From the NCBI RefSeq assembly GCF_047123305.1, contig NZ_CP138918.1:2046001-2110000 (forward strand): DNA of 64,000 nucleotides, in the 5' to 3' direction. Of this stretch, positions 1 to 8,696 are shown in pieces (position 1 is the stretch's first letter; every line of letters starts with the position of its first letter). The notes below the pieces were generated by a model. The model saw only the letters and a program-made list of their open reading frames with translations, made no database searches and was not told where the DNA came from. This DNA comes from Thalassobius sp047123305. Lineage in GTDB: Bacteria; Pseudomonadota; Alphaproteobacteria; Rhodobacterales; Rhodobacteraceae. Made by a program: the position numbers and the translations under genes.

Positions 1-1
1 T

Positions 2-271
2 CCCCTAGACTCCACGAAGCCCTTGCCTGCAGGAGCGCACCTTATGAGCCTTTCCGGGCCCGTAGACGCTGCACACGATCAGGGCTACGTCGCCTCGGCT
101 GCCTATTCGCCGAACCTTCAAACCGCAATTGGACTTGGTTTCGTGAAATCGGGTTTTGCGCGGATGGGGGAAAAGCTGCGGCTGGTAAACCCGTTGGAAG
201 GGCAAGAGGTTTTGGTTGAAATCGTCAGCCCCCATTTTATCGATCCAGAGGGGGAGAAGCTCCGTGCATAA
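2..271 (+). CDS. soxA: Sarcosine oxidase alpha subunit, C-terminal end (partial)
   Basis: Only the last 89 or so codons are present; the frame is open to the window edge, so the gene begins outside. The tail has the GcvT-like barrel pattern of the alpha subunit of heterotetrameric sarcosine oxidase: KPLPAGAHL, then HDQGYVASAAYSP, then a VSPHFIDPEGEKLRA ending. The family oxidatively demethylates sarcosine to glycine, passing the methyl group to tetrahydrofolate. The stop overlaps the GTG of the next gene, which is the gamma subunit, so the two are translationally coupled, as in standard soxBDAG operons. The call rests on the ending and the neighbour. Confidence 0.85.
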   Translation, partial: PLDSTKPLPAGAHLMSLSGPVDAAHDQGYVASAAYSPNLQTAIGLGFVKSGFARMGEKLRLVNPLEGQEVLVEIVSPHFIDPEGEKLRA

Positions 272-815
272 ATTGAAACCGATCACCCCCCTTGGCGGGC
301 ACGCAGCACACGTCGATCAGATTGGAACCCTGACCATTATTGAGGTTGTGGATCAGGCACTGGCCTCCTTGGCGGCCCGCAACGGACAACGAGAGGTACT
401 TCAAAAGGCGCTGCCGCTGCGCTTACCCGATGTCGGAAAATCGACATCTGACGGTGATTTCACTGTCTTCTGGATCGGACCCGACCAATGGATGGTTTCT
501 GCAGCTCACGATGCGCATGAGCTTCTGGCCGCAGAGCTGAAACAGATGGTTGGCGCCGCCGCATCTGTCACGGAGCAGACGGATGGCTGGTGCCGGTTCG
601 ATGTGTCAGGCGCGGCGCATTGCGGCCTATTTGAACGGCTGTCCAGCGTCCCAATTCGGGCCATGCAGCCCGGCGAAGTGCAGCGCGGGTTGATCGAACA
701 TCTGGGAGCGTTCATCTGGCGTATCGAAGGCGATCGCATGGCCGTTCTGGCACCGCGATCAGCGGCGGCGTCATTGCATCAAACCTTGGTGGCGGCAGCA
801 CGCTCAATCTCCTGA
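264..815 (+). CDS. soxG: Sarcosine oxidase gamma subunit
   Basis: A 183-residue protein, the usual size for SoxG. It begins at GTG 264, inside the last codons of soxA; the upstream in-frame start at 216 would overlap soxA much further and is unlikely. It shows the SoxG pattern: an N-terminal LKPITPLGG segment, a central FWIGPDQWMV motif, then FDVSGAAHCGLFERL and a C-terminal barrel strand region, all part of a GcvT-like fold. Gamma is the small non-cofactor subunit of the alpha-beta-gamma-delta oxidase. It is the last gene of its operon and meets a minus-strand regulator 10 bp later. Confidence 0.88.
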   Translation: MHKLKPITPLGGHAAHVDQIGTLTIIEVVDQALASLAARNGQREVLQKALPLRLPDVGKSTSDGDFTVFWIGPDQWMVSAAHDAHELLAAELKQMVGAAASVTEQTDGWCRFDVSGAAHCGLFERLSSVPIRAMQPGEVQRGLIEHLGAFIWRIEGDRMAVLAPRSAAASLHQTLVAAARSIS

Positions 816-825
816 ACCGCATCGA

Positions 826-1839
826 TCACGAGGGCAGCGCGTCGCTGCCTTCGACCCGCATGGAATTCTTGGCCCGCCGATCCGCAATTGGGGTCATTCC
901 GAAGCTTTCACGATAGTGACGCAGGAAGGCACCTGGGGTCGCATAGCCGACCATAAAAGCCACCTCGGTCACGGGGGTGTCCGAATACAGGACCAGCTGA
1001 CGCGCCTGCTTCATGCGCATTTTGCGGTAATACTTCAGCGGACTTTGGCCTGTCGCCTCTTTGAACACCCGTTCTAGTGATCGGGGGGAGACCCCCACCG
1101 CTTCGGCCACTTTGTTGATCTGGATCGGGGTTTCAATGTGTTCGGCAAAATGTTCAATCGCCCGCCTGACCTGACGCGGCAACAGATCGCTGCTTTTAGC
1201 GGTGTCATGCGCGGGCGTTTTCTGATTGGCGGCAGCGCTGCGGATGTAGGGATGTTGAAACCAACAGGCGACCTCAGCCATGATATCCTCACCAAGGTGG
1301 GCCTCGATCAAGGTAAGCATGTGATCAAAGGCGGCCGAGGCGCCAGATATGGTGGTGTAGTCGCCATCCTCACAGATAACGGTGCTTTGCATGGGAATCT
1401 CAGCAAATTCGGCCTGAAACGCAGCCTCGTAGCACCAATGGACCGACAGCGCGTTGTCGCCTGTAAGACCTGTCCGAGCAAGTGCAAAGACGCCTCCGCT
1501 GATCGCGCCCAACCGTGTGCTATGGCGTTGATAGCGCCGCAAAGCGGCATTGGCGCGTGACGGTGCTCCAAAACGGGCAGTGGGGCTGGCGGTCAAAAGC
1601 AACAGATCCAAGTCACCCGCTTGGGACAGGGTGCTATCCGGTGCGAAACTGACCCCGGCCGAGGAGCGGACGGGACCGTCTTGCTCGGCAATGACCGTCC
1701 AGCGAAAAGCGTCTTTCCCCGAGATTTCATTGGCCGCTCGCAATGGTTCGATGCAGGACGTCAGGCAGGCCATCGGAAAGCCCGGAAATATCAGAATTCC
1801 CAGGCTCATCGGAGTTTCACTGGAGGCAGCGAAGGTCAC
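826..1839 (-). CDS. GlxA-family AraC-type transcriptional regulator (GbdR/CdhR-like)
   Basis: 337 residues. An N-terminal class I amidotransferase-like (DJ-1/PfpI) sensor domain spans about residues 12-185 (SLGILIFPGF, CIEPLRAAN, GAISGGVFALA), and a C-terminal AraC helix-turn-helix pair spans about 225-325 (VAEAVGVSPRSLERVF, ATGQSPLKYY, EVAFMVGYATPGAFLRHY). This is the architecture of GbdR and CdhR, which sense glycine betaine, dimethylglycine or carnitine derivatives. The GTG start at 1839 forms a GTGA overlap with the LysR stop and has AAGGGGA 7 nt upstream; ATG 1809 is the alternative. Lying between soxG and a BCCT operon, it may control either; its ligand is unknown. Confidence 0.85.
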   Translation of the reverse strand: MTFAASSETPMSLGILIFPGFPMACLTSCIEPLRAANEISGKDAFRWTVIAEQDGPVRSSAGVSFAPDSTLSQAGDLDLLLLTASPTARFGAPSRANAALRRYQRHSTRLGAISGGVFALARTGLTGDNALSVHWCYEAAFQAEFAEIPMQSTVICEDGDYTTISGASAAFDHMLTLIEAHLGEDIMAEVACWFQHPYIRSAAANQKTPAHDTAKSSDLLPRQVRRAIEHFAEHIETPIQINKVAEAVGVSPRSLERVFKEATGQSPLKYYRKMRMKQARQLVLYSDTPVTEVAFMVGYATPGAFLRHYRESFGMTPIADRRAKNSMRVEGSDALPS

Positions 1840-2744
1840 TTCGGCGTCCCCTTTATGGAGTCTTCCGCTATCTCGGTGGAGATTTCGGATATGTGCTGTT
1901 CCAGCAACCGAGCGACGGTGGATTGCGTCGAGTCGGCCCGTCTCAGCATGTGAATTTCACGTTTTGCCTGCGGGTCTTCAAGCGGTCGGAAAAACAATCC
2001 CTCTGTATTAGAGGCCCTGACTGCCATTTCAGGCAGAATGGTGACACCAATGTTGGCCTGAACCATCGCCGTGAGAGATGTCAGGTTATGAGCTGAGAGC
2101 CTGGCTTGATCATGAAGTAAAACCGACGCGTCGGCCTTGATCCCCGCCGAAAGCGAATTTGCGATAAGGCGCTCATGGCTCAGCGCCTGCCAAGGGATCG
2201 GTCCGGCGCTCTGCGCCAAGCCGTGGACCGGTGCGCAAATCACGCCAAATGTGTCGGTCAACAGGTGCTTGCTGATAAGGCCTGTGGTTTTCTGGCCCAC
2301 CGTAGCGATGCCAATGTCGATCCGGTCGCGGGACAGCTCGTGCAGGATCGAACTCGAATCCATGTCCCGCAGTTCGATGTTTACGTTGCCGTAGTCATTG
2401 ATATGGCGGGAAAACACCTGCGGAATGATTGTCCCGGCGACCGAAGGTACCGTGGCGATGCGCACATGCCCGTATGTGGCTTTTGCAAAACCCTCGATCG
2501 CCTTGACGGTGTTGTCAAACTGCTGCAATTCGCGCTCGGCCTGTTCCAGTACAAAGCTCCCCAAGGCGGTTAGTTTGCTTTTGCGGTCAGTCTCGAACAG
2601 GGGCTCACCCAGATGGGATTCCAGCTGTTTCAACGTCATCGAAACCGCCGAAGGGGTGCGCCCCAGCATTTGGGCAGCGTCACTTAGATTTCCCCTTCGC
2701 GCGACCGTGGCAAAACCGCGAAGCATCTCGATTTTCACAACCAT
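1836..2744 (-). CDS. LysR-family transcriptional regulator
   Basis: 302 residues from ATG 2744, which has GAAGGA 6 nt upstream; an in-frame start at 2816 would reach into the promoter region and add sequence without family resemblance. Residues 5-62 are the winged helix-turn-helix (RRGNLSDAAQMLGRTPSAVSM), and about 90-290 form the periplasmic-binding-like effector domain. It is divergent from the aldehyde dehydrogenase operon and co-transcribed with the GlxA regulator. Two candidate LysR boxes lie directly upstream, one touching its own ribosome-binding site, which fits autorepression plus control of the divergent operon. Confidence 0.9.
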   Translation of the reverse strand: MVVKIEMLRGFATVARRGNLSDAAQMLGRTPSAVSMTLKQLESHLGEPLFETDRKSKLTALGSFVLEQAERELQQFDNTVKAIEGFAKATYGHVRIATVPSVAGTIIPQVFSRHINDYGNVNIELRDMDSSSILHELSRDRIDIGIATVGQKTTGLISKHLLTDTFGVICAPVHGLAQSAGPIPWQALSHERLIANSLSAGIKADASVLLHDQARLSAHNLTSLTAMVQANIGVTILPEMAVRASNTEGLFFRPLEDPQAKREIHMLRRADSTQSTVARLLEQHISEISTEIAEDSIKGTPK

Positions 2745-2753
2745 CAACATTCC

Positions 2754-2787
2754 TTCAGAAATACTGAATCGGAGTTCAGAAATTTGA
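2754..2787. promoter_or_regulatory. Candidate LysR-type operator pair
   Basis: Two related motifs lie 21 bp apart, about two helix turns: TTCAGAAATACTGAA (2754-2768), a perfect 5-5-5 dyad containing a T-N11-A core, and TTCAGAAATTTGA (2775-2787), a degraded copy. The first overlaps the ribosome-binding site of the LysR gene and both lie in the 110-bp gap before the aldehyde dehydrogenase. Position, spacing and T-N11-A form fit a LysR recognition/activation site pair. Binding is inferred, not shown. Confidence 0.55.
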
Positions 2788-2854
2788 GTTTGAATGAAGT
2801 TGGCGGCGGAGTCCATAGTCCCCGAAACTGATTTCTACACGAGGCGAGACCCCC

Positions 2855-4303
2855 ATGACCGATATCCAAAAGAACCTGATTGCCGGTGAATGGCTGGGGG
2901 GTACCGGCGAGATTGAAAATCGCAATCCTTCGGACCTGTCTGATCTGATCGGTGTCTTTGCACAGGCCGGTGGCGATCAACTGGAAGCAACGTTGGATCA
3001 GGCCAAAACAGCGCAACGCGAATGGGCCGCCTATGGCATGGAGCGCAAGCAAGCGGTGTTGAATGCCATTGGCAATGAGATGATGGCTCGCTGCGAGGAG
3101 TTGGGAACGCTTTTGGCCCGAGAAGAGGGTAAGCCTTTTGCCGAAGGCAAGGGCGAGGTCTATCGGGCGGGTCAGTTCTTTACCTATTACGCCGCGGAAT
3201 GCCTGCGTCAGGTCGGTGAAAACGCAGACAGTGTGCGCCCCGACATTGAGATCGATGTGCGTCGCGAGGCCGTTGGCACCGTGGCCATCATCTCGCCCTG
3301 GAACTTCCCGACCGCGACTGCTTCTTGGAAAATTGCGCCAGCGCTTTGCTATGGCAATGCCGTTGTTTGGAAGCCTGCGAATGTGACACCCGCTTCGGCC
3401 GTTGCGCTGGCCGAGATCATCAACCGTCAGGATATCCCCAAGGGCTTGTTCAGCCTGGTCATGGGGGCGGGCCGTGAAATTGGTCAACGCCTTGTGGAAA
3501 GTCCGAAAGTGAACGCCATCTCCTTCACCGGTTCGGTTCCGGTGGGCAAAGGGATCGCTGCGGCGGCCATCCAGAACCTGACCAAGGTGCAGATGGAAAT
3601 GGGATCCAAGAACGCGTTGGCCGTGATGGATGATGCCGATCTTGATCTGGCGGTGACATTGGCCTTGAGCGGCGCTTTTGGAGGCACCGGGCAGAAATGT
3701 ACCGCTTCGTCCCGTCTGGTCGTCCATGAAGCGATCCACGACGCCTTTGTTGAAAAGCTGGTCGCAGGGGCACAGGCGATGAAAGTGGGCCATGCGCTGG
3801 AGGATGGCACCCAGATGGGCCCTGTTGTCAGCCAACAGCAGCTGGACGAAAACCTTGAATACGTCAACCTCGGCAAATCGGAAGGCGCGGAACTGGCCTG
3901 TGGGGGCACGCGCCTTGAGATGCCGCACAACGGGTTTTACATGGCGCCCGGCGTGTTTCTGAACACCACCAACACCATGCGCATCAACCGCGAAGAGATG
4001 TTCGCGCCGCTGACGGCCGTGATAAAAGTGGGCAGTTATGACGAAGCGCTGGCGACCGTCAACGACACCAACTTTGGTCTGACGTCCGGCATCGTGACCA
4101 AATCCTTGGCGCGTGCCACCCATTTCCGCCGCAACGCGCAGACGGGTGTTGTTACTGTGAACCTGCCGACCGCCGGCACGGATTACCACGTGCCCTTTGG
4201 TGGCCGCGGAGACAGTTCCTATGGTCCACGCGAGCAAGGCAAAGCTGCCGCGGAATTCTACACCACCGTCAAGACCGCTTACATCAGTGCGGGCCCGGTC
4301 TGA
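2855..4303 (+). CDS. NAD(P)-dependent aldehyde dehydrogenase, alpha-ketoglutarate-semialdehyde dehydrogenase-like
   Basis: 482 residues, normal for the family. Key features are all present: SPWNF at 147-151, FTGS at 224-227, the general-base Glu248 in MEMGSKN, and nucleophile Cys282 in GQKCTASSR. The EMGSKN and FAPLTAV variants are typical of the alpha-ketoglutarate semialdehyde / succinate-semialdehyde branch, so a dicarboxylic semialdehyde substrate is likely. First gene of a plus-strand operon divergent from LysR; its stop overlaps the dipeptidase start (TGATG). In this setting it would oxidise an open-chain semialdehyde made from an N-heterocycle or methylated amine; that role is inferred. 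Confidence 0.85.
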   Translation: MTDIQKNLIAGEWLGGTGEIENRNPSDLSDLIGVFAQAGGDQLEATLDQAKTAQREWAAYGMERKQAVLNAIGNEMMARCEELGTLLAREEGKPFAEGKGEVYRAGQFFTYYAAECLRQVGENADSVRPDIEIDVRREAVGTVAIISPWNFPTATASWKIAPALCYGNAVVWKPANVTPASAVALAEIINRQDIPKGLFSLVMGAGREIGQRLVESPKVNAISFTGSVPVGKGIAAAAIQNLTKVQMEMGSKNALAVMDDADLDLAVTLALSGAFGGTGQKCTASSRLVVHEAIHDAFVEKLVAGAQAMKVGHALEDGTQMGPVVSQQQLDENLEYVNLGKSEGAELACGGTRLEMPHNGFYMAPGVFLNTTNTMRINREEMFAPLTAVIKVGSYDEALATVNDTNFGLTSGIVTKSLARATHFRRNAQTGVVTVNLPTAGTDYHVPFGGRGDSSYGPREQGKAAAEFYTTVKTAYISAGPV

Positions 4304-5283
4304 TGCGGATCGACGGTCTTCAATACGCCAATTGGTCCGAGAAGATCTTTCGCCAGCTGCGTGAAGGTGGCGTGGATGCGATCCATGTCACCATCGCATA
4401 CCATGAGAACTTCCGGGAAACGGTTCTCAACTTTGAAAAGTGGAACCGCTGGTTCGAACAATATCCCGACCTGATCATGAAGGGGTTAAGCGCTTCGGAT
4501 ATTGACATTGCGCGTGAAACGGGTCGAACGGCTGTGTTCTTCGGGTTTCAGAACCCGTCGCCGATCGAGGATGACATCGGACTGGTGGAAATCCTGCACA
4601 CGCTGGGCGGACGCTTTATGCAGCTGAGTTATAACAATCAGTCGCTTCTGGCGACCGGCTGTTACGAGGCCGATGATATGGGCCTCACCCGCATGGGCAA
4701 GCAGGTCATCAAAGAAATGAACCGCGTTGGGCTTGTCATCGATATGAGCCACTCGGCGGACCGGTCTACAATCGAAGCGGCCGAGGTCTCGCAGCGCCCG
4801 ATCGCCATCACCCATGCGAACCCGCACGCCTGGGCGCCCGCATTACGCAACAAACGCGACGCTGTGATCCGTGCCGTGACCCAGAATGGCGGCATGTTCG
4901 GTTTCTCGGTCTATCCCCATCACCTCAAGGACAAGTCCGCCTGCACGTTGGAAAGTTTCTGCGAGATGGTCGCGCGCACCGCAGACAGCTACGGCGTGAA
5001 ACATCTGGGGATCGGAACGGACCTTTGTCAGGACCAGCCTGACAGCGTTGTGGAATGGATGCGCGTGGGACGCTGGACCAAGGAAATCGACTATGGCGAG
5101 GGTTCAAAATCCGCACCCGGCTTCCCGCCAATGCCCAAGTGGTTCAAAGACAACAGACATTTTGGAAGCATCGAAAACGGCCTGAAAGCCGTGGGGATGA
5201 GTGACCCCGAGGTTGCCGGCATCATGGGGGGGAACTGGTACCGCTTTTTCGCAGAGAACTTTGGTCCGCAAGCGGGAGGCTAA
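4303..5283 (+). CDS. M19 (renal dipeptidase-like) membrane dipeptidase family protein
   Basis: 326 residues, the usual length for M19 amidohydrolases. The conserved VIDMSHSADRSTIEAAE, AITHANPHAW and FMQLSYNNQ segments and the C-terminal GGNWYRFF match the family. The canonical N-terminal HxD metal pair is not visible: the corresponding stretch reads IDGLQYANW, so this belongs to a divergent subfamily. Relatives of this kind are found beside dimethylglycine and betaine catabolic genes (for example in Pseudomonas). It overlaps the aldehyde dehydrogenase stop by one base. Whether it cleaves a dipeptide or another amide is not clear. Confidence 0.8.
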   Translation: MRIDGLQYANWSEKIFRQLREGGVDAIHVTIAYHENFRETVLNFEKWNRWFEQYPDLIMKGLSASDIDIARETGRTAVFFGFQNPSPIEDDIGLVEILHTLGGRFMQLSYNNQSLLATGCYEADDMGLTRMGKQVIKEMNRVGLVIDMSHSADRSTIEAAEVSQRPIAITHANPHAWAPALRNKRDAVIRAVTQNGGMFGFSVYPHHLKDKSACTLESFCEMVARTADSYGVKHLGIGTDLCQDQPDSVVEWMRVGRWTKEIDYGEGSKSAPGFPPMPKWFKDNRHFGSIENGLKAVGMSDPEVAGIMGGNWYRFFAENFGPQAGG

Positions 5284-5348
5284 CGGATCAGGGCACTGAA
5301 AACCAAGGCCAGTACCGAACGGGGACGGCCAGATTAAGGGAGGGAAAG

Positions 5349-6890
5349 ATGTCTGTCACATCTATGAAAGGACAAAAGGAGAGCGGGGTAAACAAACCGC
5401 TTTTCATTATATCAGGCGGCTTTATCGCGCTCTTTTGTATCGCCGCGCTGGTCAATCTTGACGCATTATCGGCGGCGGTTGACTGGGGCTTTAACGTCTC
5501 AGCAACCTATTTCGGTCTCTACTGGCAGGTGCTGCTGCTGGCGACGTTTGTGATTGGTCTGCTGCTCTGTGTTCTGCCCGGCGGCAGGGCGATCATGGGC
5601 AATCTGGCCGCACCAGAATTTACCACGTTCCAGTGGGGGTCGATGATCATGTGTACCCTGCTTGCGGGCGGCGGTGTGTTTTGGGCTGCGGGTGAACCGA
5701 TCGCACACTTCCTATATTCCCCCCCGCTTTATGGCGGCGAAGGCGGCACGGCGGCGGCCGTAAACCCCGCAATCGCGCAGAGCTTTATGCACTGGGGTTT
5801 TCTGGCCTGGGCGATCCTCGGCTCGCTCTCGACGGTTATGCTGATGCATTACCACTATGAGAAAGGTCTGCCGCTGGCACCGCGCACGCTGCTCTATCCG
5901 GTGTTCGGCGACAAGGCGATCCACGGACCGATTGGTCTGATTGCGGATGCATCATCAATCATTGCGGTGGTTGCGGGGACCGTTGGGCCGATTGGCTTCC
6001 TTGGTCTGCAGGTGAGCTATGGACTGTCTGATCTCTTTGGCATTCCAGATGTATTCGCCACGCAATTCATGGTCATTGGCGGTCTGGTTGCGATCTATAC
6101 CATTTCGGCAATGACGGGCCTGTCGCGCGGCATTCAGATGCTATCCAAGATCAACGTCATTCTGGCCGCTGCCCTGCTGATCTTTGTGCTGCTGGCCGGT
6201 CCGACCGGATTCATCTTTGGATCGTTCTTCTCGGGGTTCGGCACCTATCTGGGCAACTTCTTCCAGATGGCGCTTTACCGTGGGGATGCTGGCCTCTTTG
6301 GGGCCCCCGGTTGGTTGGGCTGGTGGACCGTGTTCTTCTGGGGCTGGTTCATGGGGTATGGCCCGTTGATGGCAATGTTTATCGCCCGCGTGTCCCGCGG
6401 TCGCTCAATCCGGCAGATCGTCATCATGCTCTCTGTCATTGCCCCGATTGTGACCAACTTCTGGTTCACCATCATCGGCGGAACGGGCATTTCAATGGAA
6501 CTGGCGGAACCAGGTGCGATTTCCAAGGCCTTTGAGGGGTTCAACCTGCCGGCGGCGCTATTGGCGATCACCAACAACCTGCCAATGGGCTTCCTGATCT
6601 CGATCCTGTTCCTGATCTTGACCACTATCTTCGTGGCCACAACCGGTGACTCGATGAGCTACGTGATCTCGGCCACCATGAGCGACGGAGAGCATCCGCC
6701 CGCAATGGTGCGCGTTTTCTGGGGCGTTGCGATGGGCGTCATGGCGGCAATCTTGATCTCGGTCGGATCGGGGGGTGTCTCCAAACTGCAGAGCTTTATC
6801 GTCGTAACTGCGGTGCCGGTGTCGCTCATATTGCTGCCTTCCTTGTGGGATGCGCTACGTATCACCTTGGCCAAAGGCAAAGAAAGCTAA
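5349..6890 (+). CDS. BCCT-family betaine/carnitine/choline-type transporter
   Basis: 513 residues with 12 predicted membrane segments, preceded by a GGGAGG ribosome-binding site. The BCCT signature is plain in FFWGWFMGYGPLMAMFIARVSRGRS (about residues 328-352), with the WAAGEPIAHFLYSPP motif near residue 117. Members import quaternary amines such as betaine, choline or carnitine with Na+ or H+, or exchange them. It has no long C-terminal osmosensory tail, which favours a catabolic uptake role. It sits inside the aldehyde dehydrogenase-dipeptidase operon and implies that the pathway substrate carries a trimethyl- or dimethylammonium group. Confidence 0.93.
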   Translation: MSVTSMKGQKESGVNKPLFIISGGFIALFCIAALVNLDALSAAVDWGFNVSATYFGLYWQVLLLATFVIGLLLCVLPGGRAIMGNLAAPEFTTFQWGSMIMCTLLAGGGVFWAAGEPIAHFLYSPPLYGGEGGTAAAVNPAIAQSFMHWGFLAWAILGSLSTVMLMHYHYEKGLPLAPRTLLYPVFGDKAIHGPIGLIADASSIIAVVAGTVGPIGFLGLQVSYGLSDLFGIPDVFATQFMVIGGLVAIYTISAMTGLSRGIQMLSKINVILAAALLIFVLLAGPTGFIFGSFFSGFGTYLGNFFQMALYRGDAGLFGAPGWLGWWTVFFWGWFMGYGPLMAMFIARVSRGRSIRQIVIMLSVIAPIVTNFWFTIIGGTGISMELAEPGAISKAFEGFNLPAALLAITNNLPMGFLISILFLILTTIFVATTGDSMSYVISATMSDGEHPPAMVRVFWGVAMGVMAAILISVGSGGVSKLQSFIVVTAVPVSLILLPSLWDALRITLAKGKES

Positions 6891-6895
6891 CCAAG

Positions 6896-6917
6896 CGGGG
6901 CGTCTTCGGGCGCCCCG
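6896..6917 (+). terminator. GC-rich hairpin with UUCG tetraloop after BCCT gene
   Basis: CGGGGCGTC and GGCGCCCCG pair as a 9-bp stem (one G-U pair) closed by a C(UUCG)G tetraloop, 5 bases after the BCCT stop. No T-run follows, so it may be an attenuator or RNA-stabilising hairpin rather than a full terminator; the next gene continues on the same strand. Confidence 0.5.
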
Positions 6918-6992
6918 TCATACCCCGCCGTCCGGCAAAATTCGACAGATTGCCGGAACTCCTCTACCGTGCTGATTTCAGAGGTCTGGAAA

Positions 6993-8696
6993 ATGAACTC
7001 GATTACGCGCCGTGATCCTAAACTTGTGATGCGCCTTGCGCGTCTTGGATCCATTCATCAATCGCGCTTGTCTTTCATGCGCATTTTGACGCGCCGCATG
7101 GCGCGCGAAGGCTGGCGGTTTGAGCAAACCGAATTTGAGGTAAACGACGCGGGCGAAGGTCACGCGGTCTATACCGCCCACGGACCGGATCATGCCTATT
7201 CACTGATCGCATTCGCCCATGACCTGCCGGCTGAGAAACGGTCGGATAGGGTCATTGCCGAGGCTTGGGATGCTACGTTTACATTGTTTGACGGGGTGCC
7301 AAGCGCCGAGGACATCAAGCGCTTGTCACGTAACATCCCTGTCCAGGAAGCCGGACGGGTGAGCGGGTCCGAACTTTCGGTTTCACGCGCAAACCGTTCC
7401 GTGCGTCTGTGGGAACATGTGGTCTCTTGTCTGGTCGAAGGGCGTCAGCCCGACGCTGCGCAAATCGACGCTGTAGGCTATCTGATGCGCACAACAGCTG
7501 TGTACGGATCTGGCAAGCTGGGTGCTGCGGACCGCGAAATGATCGCCGGCCGCCAAGAATTTGCCGCCCCTTTTCAGGTCGAGATGCTCTCGGTCTTTCT
7601 GACCCGTTGGTTCGTTCTGGATCTGGTGCAGCATATGGCCAACCGCCGCGCCGCCGCTTGTGGCCGCAAGGCTGCGCCCCTCTCGCCGAAGCTGGCGCGT
7701 TCTATGGGTATTGGCAATTCGACGGGTCTGGGCATGGCCCCATTCCTGCTCAATCACCCGGTGCTTTTCAACAACTGGATCGCGGCACGGGAAAACGCAA
7801 TTCAAACCGTGCGCAGCCTCCCGGCTGCCAGTGAAGACGAAGTTGCCTTGTTCCGATCCCTGGTCGAACGCAGCAATTTGTCAATAAGCCGATGGCGGTC
7901 TGAACATCCGATCCAAGTTCAAAAACTCGCAGACCTTCGTGCAGATGTGGTCAAGCTGAATAGCTACCTAGCGCAAAACGACCTGCAGGGGCAATCTCCT
8001 TGGGATGTGCTGCATCGCTGGGCAGAAGGTGCCTTGTCGCTCGAAGGTCAGGAATGGGTCGCATCGCTGATGCTGGAACCCTATGGCGCGTTGGTCGATC
8101 GGCTTGCCGAAGAAATGGCAGCCGATAACACCGCCACCTCCCGCATTGCAGGAGCAATGAAGATCAAGGACCTGAGAGCTCTGCTCAAGGATGTTTATGC
8201 TTGGGCGCTCGACACCGACTGGCAGGCGCCTGAAAACAGTGCGCGCGCCTGGTATGTGTCCGAGGAAAAGCTTGAGCCCCGCCTGGGGGAACGCTTTGAA
8301 GAACCGATTGAAGAATATGAGCAGCCGTTGGCGCCGGGTCGTGATGCGGCGCAATTGTTCACGGCAATCACTCATTGGCCAGATGAGGCGCAGGTTGCCG
8401 ATTTCTTGCTGCGCCACCCGGAACACCGCCACGTCCTGCGTCGAGCGCAGATCGCGGGGCAAGCGCCATATGCAGAGATTCGCGACAACACGATTTCGGA
8501 CCAGGTGCTGCCGATCGACATGCTGCGATGCAAACTGGCGTTCTTTGGGGCCACACAATTTGACCCGCGCTCGGACCGTTGGGTGCGTATTTGTATGTAT
8601 GGCAATGCGCCACTGCCCACTGAATTGACACAGGAGAACGCCGACTTCTGGGTTTTCCCAGACGTGCCACCGGCACTTGAGGGGGGCATTGTATGA
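6993..8696 (+). CDS. Conserved hypothetical protein, 567 residues
   Basis: I do not recognise a domain. The protein is soluble (no signal peptide or membrane segment), rich in Arg, Leu and Ala, and probably mostly helical. ATG 6993 follows a GAGG motif; the in-frame GTG at 6969 has none and is less likely. The stop overlaps the start of the DUF3726 gene (ATGA), so the two products are made together and may form a complex. Codon use and GC match the neighbours. Its place between a betaine-type transporter and an imine reductase suggests a catabolic or cofactor-handling role, but this is context only. Confidence 0.75.
   Translation: MNSITRRDPKLVMRLARLGSIHQSRLSFMRILTRRMAREGWRFEQTEFEVNDAGEGHAVYTAHGPDHAYSLIAFAHDLPAEKRSDRVIAEAWDATFTLFDGVPSAEDIKRLSRNIPVQEAGRVSGSELSVSRANRSVRLWEHVVSCLVEGRQPDAAQIDAVGYLMRTTAVYGSGKLGAADREMIAGRQEFAAPFQVEMLSVFLTRWFVLDLVQHMANRRAAACGRKAAPLSPKLARSMGIGNSTGLGMAPFLLNHPVLFNNWIAARENAIQTVRSLPAASEDEVALFRSLVERSNLSISRWRSEHPIQVQKLADLRADVVKLNSYLAQNDLQGQSPWDVLHRWAEGALSLEGQEWVASLMLEPYGALVDRLAEEMAADNTATSRIAGAMKIKDLRALLKDVYAWALDTDWQAPENSARAWYVSEEKLEPRLGERFEEPIEEYEQPLAPGRDAAQLFTAITHWPDEAQVADFLLRHPEHRHVLRRAQIAGQAPYAEIRDNTISDQVLPIDMLRCKLAFFGATQFDPRSDRWVRICMYGNAPLPTELTQENADFWVFPDVPPALEGGIV

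Noticed and set aside
2744..4237. Long minus-strand ORF (497 codons) opposite the aldehyde dehydrogenase
   Set aside because: It is the antisense shadow of a well-supported gene; its product is His/Arg/Gln-rich with no family resemblance. The same holds for long minus ORFs at 21578-22933 and 55588-57012.
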